Source: a virus. Taken from it: a stretch of DNA of 22,048 nt. The stretch covers positions 1 to 22,048 of the IMG/VR virus record IMGVR_UViG_3300032289_002506. One strand, given 5' to 3'. The notes under the pieces were generated by a model, which was given only the letters and a program-made list of their open reading frames with translations, made no database searches and was not told where the DNA came from. The translations under genes were made by a program, and so were the position numbers. Positions 8,338 through 20,300 of the stretch are shown in pieces (the stretch's first letter is position 1; each line of letters starts with the position of its first letter).

Positions 8338-11300
8338 ATGACTAATAAAAAAATTAAAACATTGGATTTTTTACCGGAAATTTTTCAAACTGACAAAAAT
8401 AGTAAATTTTTGTCAGGGACTTTAGACCCGTTAATTCAACCTACACAATTAGAAAGAATTGATGGATACATAGGATCAAAAATCTCACCTAATTTTAAAT
8501 CAACAAGTGATTTTTATATTACTGAAATTTCATCTTTACGTAAAAACTATCAATTAGAGCCTGCAGTAATTATTAAAGATCAATCTGATAATATTAAAAA
8601 TGCAATATCATTTGATGACATAGTAAATGAAATTTCTCAATTAGGGGCAGATACTTCCAATCTTGATCGATTATTTAAATTTGAATATTATTCATATGAT
8701 CCTCATATAGATTGGGATAAGTTTGTAAATTATCAAGAATATTTTTGGTTACCTTTTGGGCCGCAGCCTGTTACTGTTTATAATTCTTCAACTACTGCAA
8801 CAAATGTTACCCAGTCAATAATTGGTCAAAAATTCTATCAGATTCCTAATTCTAGAGAATCATTATCGACTGGAATGAGGATTAAATTTTCAGGAAACAT
8901 TGTGCCTGCCTCTTATTTAAAATCAGAGTATTTTGTTGAGGGAGTAGGATCGAGTATCGAATTAATAGATGTTAATGATTTAACTGTTTATAAAAACGAA
9001 GGTATTTTGGGATATGATTTATTTGATTCTCGTAATTTTGATTTTTATTCTTTTGACAGTTATAAAAATATACCAATACAACCAGAATTTATTACAATTA
9101 ATCGTGCCAGTAGAGATAAAAACCCCTGGTCTCGATATAATAGATGGGTTCATTCTGATGTTATTATTAAAAGTGCAGAAATTAACGGAACCATTCCTGT
9201 TTTTCCTTTAAACAATCGATCTCCTAGACCAATTATTGAATTTAAATCTAATTTAAAATTGTATAATTTTGGTTATGCTGCATATACTTCTGTCGATCTT
9301 ATAGATGAAAAAGTTACAAATGTAATGTTTAACATTCAGGGATCTGATGGCTATTACATTGATGGTGTTTTACTAGATAAAGGTAACAGGGTTATTTTTA
9401 ATGCCGATACTGATCCTGATGTTTGCGGCAAAATCTTCGAAGTAAATTTTGTAAATGTTGGCGGTAAAACGGTAATGGTTTTAGAACCGCCGTCTGACCA
9501 TACACCTAATATTAATTATTCTGTTATAGTTTCTAAAGGAAACAAATATGGAGGCACTAGTTGGTGGTATAACGGAAAAAATTGGCAATTTTCTCAGCAA
9601 AAAACTAAAATAAATCAAGTCCCGTTGTTTGATTTATTTGATAATCAAGGCCGTAGTTACAGTGATCTAAATTTTTATTCATCTGATTTTCGGGGAAATG
9701 CAATTTTTTCCTACGAGATAGGAACAGGATCAAATGACAAGTATCTTGGATTTCCCGTAAAACGTAAAAATTCTAGCGGAACCGGAAGTTTTCTTTTTAA
9801 AAACTATTTTAACGCTGATTCAATTTCGATATCTGAATTACAAACTTTAACAAAAATAAACACATCTAGAACCTTTTGCAAATTTTCTAAAGTAACTGGC
9901 GATGAATTTGTTAATGTTTGGACCACATCATCGACCTATAGATTACCAATCTTACAACTTTATACAACTGATATTTCAACATCTACAATAGAAATTAATG
10001 CAATTGATAACCCTACCATCAATACATTTTCTGTTGAAGTGTTTTTAAATGCTAGCAGATCTTCTTTTGTAGATTATTATACTACTAGTTCAAATGGCAA
10101 AGTATTGGTCCAATTTCTAAATCCTCTTCCTGCCGATACTGATGTAGTTCTAAAAATAAAAACTGATGTTTCATCTAATTCAAATGGATATTATGAAATA
10201 CCACCGAATTTAACAAATAATCCTTTAAATGGTCTTCTGTCGGAGATTTCGTTTACAGAAATAAATGATCATGTCTGGTCAATTTACCAATCGGTTCCTA
10301 ATTTTAGTGGAAAATTTCCTGGAAAAAGTAATTTGCGAGATTTAGACACAGTAGGTAATCATGGAACCAAACTGATTTCAAATCCAAATTCACTAGCATT
10401 TTCTAGTATTTTTATTGGTAAAAAAGAACACAATTTTTTTGATGCTATTAAAAAATCTGCAGATCAATACAATCAATTTAAATTGTCTTTTCTACAATAT
10501 TTAATTTCACTTGATCAAGGAACTACCCCGTCAGATGCAGTTGATATAATATTAAAGGAAATAAATTTTAATAAAAATTTAAATTCAAATTACTATTTTT
10601 CAGATATGCTAGCATGTAGCATTGACTATGACGAAAAAATATGGACAATTCAAAATTCCCAGATAAAATACTATCCAATTAATTCTGTTTTTTATCCCAA
10701 TAAGTTATCTTACAGAACTATTTTAGTTTACTTAAATGCAAATTTATTAACTTTTGAAGTTGATTATGAATTTGATACAATTGATTCTCAAATAGTTTTA
10801 TTAACGAATATTTCAGTAGGTGATACTTTAACAATTAGAGATTATGCAGATTCTCGAGGATCCTATATCCCACCGACTCCGACAAAATTGGGATTATATC
10901 CAAAATTTGTTCCTAAAATTTTTATTGATAATACTTACAAAATAGATAAAACAGTAATTCAAGGGCACGATGGTAGTATAATGATCGCCTACAATGATTA
11001 CCGTGATAATATTATTCTTGAATTTGAAAAACGAGTTTATAATAATATTAAGGCAAGTTACAATTCAAAATTGTTTGACATAACATCTTTCCTTCCTGGT
11101 AAATTTAGATCTACTGCATATTCTACTACCCAAATAAATCAAATTTTAAAAAATAGTTTTATAGCATGGGCAGGTGAATATAAAATTGATTATCTGACAA
11201 ATAATTCAGTTGACGAAAATTCTCCATTTACATACAACTATTCGGTTTCAAATACCGGCAATTCTTTAGAGGTTACAGGTTCTTGGAGGGCAATTTATAA

Positions 11301-14300
11301 ACATTATTATGATACAGATCGCCCGCATACACATCCATGGGAAACGCTAGGGTTTTCTATGAAGCCTTTATGGTGGGATAGTCAATACGGACCCAATTAT
11401 TCATCTACTAATACCGCTCTTTGGAATGATCTCGAGCAAGGGAGAATTCGACAAGGTCCTAATGCTGGAATTAATAGTGTATATGCACGACCGGGATTAT
11501 CTTTAGTTTTACCGGTTGATACTTCGGGTAGACTACGAGATCCTATTACAATAGGATTGGCTAGACTTTCTAATGATATTTCTAGAAATTGGGAATTTGG
11601 CGAATTTAGTCCTGTAGAAGTATCTTGGCGTAAAAGTAGTTATTGGCCGTTTGTTGTTCAACAATTAATGGCATTACTAGCACCATCTATGTACCTATCT
11701 TACATGCATGATCCTATTAGGATTCGTAAAAATCTAGTAAATCAATGGGTGTATGATGATACTTCTTATTTCCCAACAATTCAAACAGCATTTATTCACA
11801 GGGAAAATGATCAACAAACCAGTGGATTTAGTGTTTTTATTAGTGAAATTGGTTGTCAAAGAGATGAAAATTACATTTCATCATTAAGATCTGATCTAAA
11901 TTATTTGAGTGTTAATTTATTTTATAAAGTAGGTGGTTTTGTAAGTAAAGATAAATTACAAATTTCAATGGATACCGGTAGCATCGGTTCGTTATCGTCT
12001 AACACAATTATTCCTAGAGAAGATTTTTCATTAATACTACATACAGGCACTCCAGTTAAATCAATTTCTATGTCTGGAATTGTTGTTGAAAAACATCTTG
12101 ATGGTTTTCTTGTAAGAGGATATGATAATTTAAATCCTTTTTTTAACATATATAATACTATTCGCAATGAAAATACTTCATTGTTAACAGTTGGCGGAAC
12201 AAGCGAGTCTTATGTTGTTTGGACCAATGGAGGGGACTCCGGAGTAGATTTAGGATTAAGTAGTGCTGATACAACTTCGGCTAGTTCGGCAGTTGTTGGG
12301 AAGTTTTATCAAGCAGGCCAACTTGTAAAATACGGAGATTCTTTTTATAGAGTTTTAACCAGTCATCAAGCCGGCTCATCCTTTGAGCCAAATTATTTTC
12401 AATTAGTTAGATCTGTTCCTATTACTGGTGGAATATCTGTTCAAATTTCTCCCAATTTTAACAAAGAAATAGTAAAAATATCATACGGGACCATACTTTC
12501 TACACCACAAGATATATACGATTTAATTGTAGGGTATGGTGCTTGGTTAAAAGATCAAGGATTTTCATTTAACGAATATAATCTAGATTTAAAAACAACA
12601 TTAAATTGGGAATTTTCTGCAAAGGAATTTTTATTTTGGGTGTTACAAAATTGGTCTTTAGGAAGTGTTATTGTTCTTAGTCCATTTTCTAATCGAGTTG
12701 AATTTGATTCTTCTTTCGCAATTTCTGATAGTTTTTTTAATAATCTTTACAATAACCTTATTCTTGATGCAACAGGTAATCAAATACCCAAAGTAAATCT
12801 TAATATAACAAGATCAGATAATAATTTACTAGTTGAAACTTCTAATTTTAATTTAGGAATATTTTTTATAAAAATCAATACTATACAAAAAGAACATGCA
12901 TTGATTTTTAATAAAACCACAATCTTTGGGGATTTCATTTACAATACTGAAACAGGATACCGGCAGAGCCGAATGAAATTAACTGGATTTAGGACAAAAA
13001 ATTGGAATGGAGATTATTTTAGTCCTGGATTTACCTACGATAATGTAACAATTTCTAATTGGACACAATATACGGATTACATCTCGGGAGATGTTGTTAA
13101 GTTTGGTAACGAATATTATAGTGCAATCGATAAGATTTTTGGAAATAGTACTTTTAACTTTGAAGAATGGAATAGGTTATCTTCAAAACCTGAAAAATTA
13201 TTGTTGCCCAATTTTGATTATAAAATAGGACAGTTTGAAGATTTTTACAGTCTTGATATTGATAATTTTGATGTTGCACAACAAAAAATGGCCCAGCATC
13301 TAATAGGATATACTCCTAGAACTTATCTTGATAATATTTTTCCTAACCCTATTAGTCAATATAAATTTTATCAAGGATTTATAAAAGAAAAAGGAACTGA
13401 AAGCGCTATTGATAAATTAAACAAGGTTGAAAATTTTGGAAGGCAAGGAGAAATTTCTTACCAAGAAGAATGGGCTTTTAGAGAAGGAAGTTATGGGTCT
13501 TTTCAAACATTTAATGAATTAGAAACTACTCTAATTGAAGGATCGTTTGTCGACAATCCTCAAATTATATCATTTGTTGATACAATTCCTAATTCTAATA
13601 AATTAATAAGTTACAGTACCTCTGGAAATTGGATAATAACACCGAGTAATTACATCGCATCGTCATCATTCCCTGTAACATCTTTTCCTTATTCTCAAGT
13701 TGATTTTAAATTAGAAACAGCAGGATATGTTGATATCGGTGATGTTAGTTTCACAGCATTCAACGAAAATAGTTTATTAGATATTGCAGATAATTCTACT
13801 ATTAATGAGGGAGATACTTTTTGGTTAGGTTTTTCAACTAATAATGATTGGGATGTTCTTAGATATACACAACTATCAAGTATTATAAATGATATTTCAA
13901 TCGCCGAGAATGGATCTTCTTTAGTAATTACTACCTCTTTGCCACATTATTTACTAGAAGAAGATATTATATCAATAATTCAATCTGATGCTTCAGTAAA
14001 TTCAATATACAAGGTAGAGTTTGTTTTAAATGAATATCAATTTTCAATAAGTACAACCGACACTATCCAAGAGTTGACCATTTCTAATTATGGCATACTT
14101 TTTAAGTTTTTTAGTTTTAAATTTGAAACTTTTGATCAAATTCTGGGCGACTATGATTTGATAAAATTGCCTGTCGGAACAAAATTTTGGATTAATAATA
14201 ACGATTTAGGTAAATGGGTAGTTTATCAAAAGTCTGATAACTATTCATATGTTTTCGAGAAGACTTACCCGGTTCCAGTTTTACATACCGGGCTAGGAAA

Positions 14301-17300
14301 AAAACTTTATAAAAATAAAAATTTTAATAGAATATTTTCTGGGTCCCCTCAATTCCAAAGTGATACAACGTATGGTAAGGTATATGTATATACCACTTTA
14401 CTTGATACGCCAGATTTGATTTCAAATTTTTCTTTTTCGTTAAACGATTTTATCAACATTTACACTTCCTCTACAACAACATCAACTGATTTTGGAAGTT
14501 CGATAGCATATGATCCTTCGCAAAGTTTAATTTATGTAGGTGCACCTTCGGCCGGATCTATGAAAATTAATACATCAGGGGCGGGTGTATTGCGATTTAC
14601 AACAGGAACTGAGTCAGTTTATTCGACTCTAACACAAGAAGGTGTTGTAAAAATTAGTGCATTAGATCCTACTAACAATGAAATTCCTAAACTTGGTTTG
14701 TTAAGTCCGTATTCAAAAAACTTTGAAAGATTTGGAGAAAGTGTTTTTGCACAACAAAATAACCTATTAGTAGGTGCACCGGGAACATTAACGACCGGCA
14801 CAGGCGCTGTTTACTTGTTTACTGTTACTACTACATCTACCACTGCTCCTCTTTATATAACATATGTTAACTCGTTAACTACTTCGACATTGTTAGTAGG
14901 TAGTCAATTTGGGTATAGCATTAGTGGAACTGCTGATTCGGGACTGGTTGTAATTGGCTCTCCTGGGTATAATTTAGAAACTGGAAAAGTTTATATCTTT
15001 ACAGGAACTAATGCGCAATTCTCTCAAACAATTGATTCACCATTTTCCATTAATTCTAGATTTGGCGAAAAAGTTTTTCTAACATACGACGGTAATTATT
15101 TGATGGTATCTGCTCCAACAGTAATTAATTCTGACAAATCTTATGGACAAGTAGCAATTTATAGTGCGACTAGTAACGGTTTTATTTTAGACCAAATACT
15201 ACCCAATCCAGTACCGGGATCTAATTTATATTTTGGTACTGATATCGGTTCTAATTCATCTGGTACGATTTTAGCCATTTCTGCAACAGGTAAGATAACC
15301 GGTGTTCGAACAGTGTTTGACGATGTTAGTCAACTGTTAGATACAACGACATTTGATTCTGTTTCTACAATTTTTTACGATGTAATCCTCGATTCCGGTA
15401 CAGTCTACATATACAATAGAAAACTAAGACGATTTGTTCTTTCGTCGGAACTTCCACCGCCTGTTAGAGATTCTAGCACTAATTATGGATCCAGCATTAT
15501 AGTAGAAGATGAAGCAATATATGTTGGGGCTCCTGCAAACGATGTAACTACATTAATTTCTCCACAACTTTTTCAATTTACTAAAGTAGATAAAAGTTTT
15601 GATAGTTGGGAAATATTACATCAACAACCAGATTTGGTGGTGGTTGATACTATTCAGAAGATATCATTAATTGATTCCGACAGTGAAAATGTTATTGAAT
15701 ATCTTGATGTTATTGATCCTTTAAAAGGAAAAATTGCAGGAATAGCCGAACAAGAATTGCATTATAAGTCTGCCGTTGATCCAGCAGTGTATTCAATTGG
15801 TATACCTGGAAATATTATTGACCCTGCCACTAATTGGCTTGATGAACATGTTGGAGAATTATGGTGGGATTTAAGTTCAATTAAATATCAATGGTATGAG
15901 CAAGGAGATTTAATAAAAAGAAAAAATAACTGGGGTAAGTTGTTTCCTGGATGTACGATTGACATTTATGAATGGGTAAAAACTCAATATTTGCCAAGCG
16001 AATGGAGTGCACTTGCTGATACAGCACAGGGGATAATTCAAGGTATAAGCGGGCAGCCAAAATTTACTGATGACACAGTGATCTCGGTTAGACAATCTTA
16101 TGATTCGATATCAAATACGACTAGTTTTGTTTATTATTATTGGGTAAAAAATAAATCTATAACTCCGGATGCTAAGAACAGAAGAATTAGTGCATTTGAA
16201 GTCAGTTCTATTATTACAGACCCTACAACATATGGATTAAAATTTGCTGCAATCTTGTCTAGCAATTCAATAGCCTTATCTAATTTAGGGGGTTATTTAA
16301 TAAATGACAGAATTAGCCTAAATATTTCTTTTGATTTAATTAATAATCCTATTTTAAAACATACCGAATGGATTTTACTACAAGAAAAATTTGCTAATAG
16401 TCGACCGTCTAGATTATTAGAAAAAAAACTTGTAGACAGTTTAATAGGAAAAGATGAATTTGGAAATTTAGTTCCCGATCCTAATTTAAATGGAAGGTCT
16501 AAATACGGAGTTGAAATTCGACCGAGGCAGACTTTTTTTAAAAATAGATTATCGGCTCTTCGAGAAATTATTACATTTACAAATAAAATATTATTATCGA
16601 ATCGTATTACAGGTACACATGATTTTAAAAATTTAAATCAAGAAGAAAAAATCTCTGATTTACTTTTAAATGAATATGATTTAATAGTAGAAGATACATC
16701 ATATCTTGAACTAATTGACTTGTTTAATGTCCAGGCACCTAAACTTGAATGCATTGTTGTTAACGGAAAAATTGTTGATGTGTCGATACCTTTATCAGGG
16801 AAGGGATATAAAACAAACCCAACAATTAAAATTATCAGCGACTCGGGATCGGGAGCAGTAGTTAAAACAAATATTAATGATGTTGGACAGATAGTTTCAA
16901 TTGAGATTGTTAATCCTGGTCAAGGTTATTCTGATGATAATCCCCCAGAGTTAGATGTTCGTCCATTTACAGTTTTAGTATTATCAGATATTTTTGGAAA
17001 ATGGTCTAAATTTATCTACGATATTCAAGAAAAGAAATGGGTTCAATCTCATACTCAAAAATATAATACCAAATTATATTGGAAATATGTAGATTGGGTC
17101 AGTCCATCATTTAACCGACAAATTAAATTTTCTACTATAATAAATTATTCCGCAGATGCAGTTTCTTCCAATATTTTACCGGGGCAATACGTTAAAGTTA
17201 AAAATGACGGTCTTGGCAATTATTTAATACTTGAAAAAACAGAACCTGGAAGTTGGGGTTCTTTTAGCGAAAACTTTAATATTGTTTATGCTGAAAATGG

Positions 17301-20300
17301 TACAATACAGATATTGGACGAAATTTGGAATTTAGAAATTTCTAACTATAATTGGGATCAAAATTTATCTTATGACATTGGACTTTATAGTCCAACTCCA
17401 GATGTAGAACTTAGGTATATTTTATCAGCACTAAAAAATGATATTTTTACTAATGAATTAAAAATTTATTGGAATTTACTTTTCTTTAATGCGGTAAAAT
17501 TTGCGTTAACTGAGCAGAAACAATTAAATTGGGCATTTAAAACTTCTTTTATTAGTGTAGTAAATACCGTTGGAGAACTGTCTCAACCTTATACTTATAA
17601 TTTGATTTCAGATGTTGCACAAGAAGAATATTTAAAAGAAATTAAACCCTTTCATACAAAAATTAGAAAATTTACTAACAACTATACAAAATTAGAAATT
17701 TCAAAAAATCAAATCATTGAAACTTGTCAACCTTCCATAACTTTAAAATTTGATAGAGTTGCTAATTTTAATCAAATAGGCGAAGATAAAGTTATTGATC
17801 GATTTATTCTTTCTTTATATCAAAATTCTGTTGTTTTAAATTGGATCGCTCATCCAGATAAATCTAAAATAAGAGTAACTCTTAATGGATTTTTGATTTT
17901 AGGATATCAATACAAGTTAGAATATTTTAGTAATGAATACAACGGTTATGATAAAAAATTCTCTAGAATTATTTTATTAGAAAATATTCCAGATACTAGT
18001 GGTCAAGTATTACAGGTTGAATACCAGAAACATATTGATTTAAAAACTTCATCGGAAAGAATTTTAAGTTATCATGATAATAAAAATTTAAATCAGATAA
18101 TAGGGGGATTTGTATATCCGAAAACTAAAATAGAAACTCTCCCATTGGTGCGATCTGTGAATTGGGATTCGAATAATATTGGTTTTGGTGATTTTAAATG
18201 GAATGATAATATTGATAGTTACACTGTGGCATATTTAACTAGTGCTACAATATCATTCGATATGGAATTGACCCTTAGCACTGTAACTGGTATTAAAGTT
18301 GGGGATTATATTAATGTAATAAGTAGGAAAACATCTTCCTTTTCTACTCTTACTGATATAATTGTTTCGTCTATTGATACTCTTACCAACACAGTGGGGT
18401 TGAATAGTCCTCCGATTGTTACGTTATCTTCTGGCACAATTGTAGAATTTTGGTCAAATAAGCCGTATGATACTACACTCGATAGTGTCATTGACGGAAG
18501 TACATTGGAAAATACATTAACTGAAATTCTTTTAGATGGTGATAAGTTTTACACCCCTAATACCAGTTATGCTCCTGAAGAATTTGTTCCCGGTCAGTCT
18601 TCTGACTCTATTGGAATTAATGTTTTTACAAAATACGGTAAATCTTCCCCTATTATAAATACTGGCGGTTTGTATATCACTAAAAATAGATCAACAAGTA
18701 CAGTAAAAATTCCCTTATCAGTAATACCTACGGTAAATGATGAAATTTCTGTTTTGTTTAATAATACATTTTTACCAAAATCATCAATTGCTATTAAGGC
18801 CGATTCAAACAATCAAGTCTGTATTTTTACTGAGTTGTCAACTTCGTCGTTTGGTTTAATCTCTTACACAGTTATAAATATTGGCGGAGGGTCGACTAGT
18901 AATAACGGGATAATTGATAAAGTTACTCTTTCTCAAACACTAACTGGTAATGATCCGGTAATGACACTCGAAAGTCTTTCGGACTATCGAACTGTTTCGA
19001 GTGCATATGTTTCTCTTGATGGGATAGAAGTTCCTCTTGAAGGCACAGTGCCTTCGTCCGCATTATCATATAATTTGACTTATTCTTTTTCTGGAACTAA
19101 TTACAGATCTGCAGTTAAATTTAATAATATTACACCGGGTCAACATTTGGGTCAGGCCTGGTTTTTTGATTCGTCATTTGATGATTTTAGTATCCTAAAG
19201 AATCAATCAGTTACTATTACATCTTCAACTCAAACTTCTATTCTTTTAACAAATCTTGTACCGGGGATAAATGAAAATCAACTTAGTTTAGTTACAGTAG
19301 AGCAAACATCTAACGGAGTTCTAAAAAGGCTACAACCACCTCGTATAACTCATTACATCGTATCTAATTCAAATTTAAATTTTTTAATTAGTAAAACTAT
19401 TGTTAGACCATCCGGAACTTATACACTATCTAATAATTTGATTAGGGTATATGTAGACAATAAAAAACTAATACCTGGACCTGAATTTCTAATTAATCAA
19501 ACGAATAATTCAATAATACTCTCGCCTTTCGTAGCAACCAATGGGAGTGAGGTAGCCATTGTTGATCTTCTTTCAACATGGGATTATGATGTTGTTGATA
19601 ATACTGTAAAATTATCATCGCCGGTTGTCCCGTCAACTCTCAATATTTTAACTTTTTTAAGTAATAGTAAAATGTCTACAACTATGGAAAGTTTTGATGG
19701 GAATTCAACTAATAGGTTTAAATTATACAAGTCTGTAAATAATGTTCGATATGTGTGGGTAAGTATAAATGGACTTCCCCTTGCCGCTGAAATAGACTTT
19801 AATATACTCGATGATGGGTCAACTGTTCAAATAAGTGATAATTTTAGAATTAGTCCTCAAGATAAAATTGTAATTCGAATAATAAGCGACCAGTCTGAAA
19901 TTTCCTCTGTTTTGGGCTATCGAATTTTTAATGATGTTGTTAATAAAACATCTTTTAAGAGAATATCGAAGAAAAATACTGCAAGATTAGTTGCACCATT
20001 AACTTATTTAGATACTGAAATTTTCTTAGATGATGCAAGTGTTCTTTCGATACCTGATCCTAGTGATAGATCGGCGGGACTAGTGATGATTAATGGTGAA
20101 CTTATTCAATATCAGAGGATTGATCGAAATGTACTTAAAGATTTAACCCGAGGGGTATTTGGAACATCACCGAGTTTGTATTCAGACGTGTCTACAAAAG
20201 TTATTGATCAAGGGCTAAACCAGACAATTCCATTTAGTGAAAACACACTGATACAAAAAATAAAAACTACTTCGACCGTAAATGTTTATACAATTTTAAC

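Noticed and set aside
14341-15534. Sialidase or other enzymatic propeller.
   Set aside because: No Asp-box (SxDxGxxW) repeats or catalytic Arg/Glu/Tyr pattern were seen; the FG-GAP type fits better.
18873-18880. Perfect TATAAATA late-promoter box inside the giant gene.
   Set aside because: It lies mid-gene in AT-rich codons (VINIG) with no start codon or gene downstream in a sensible position; expected by chance.
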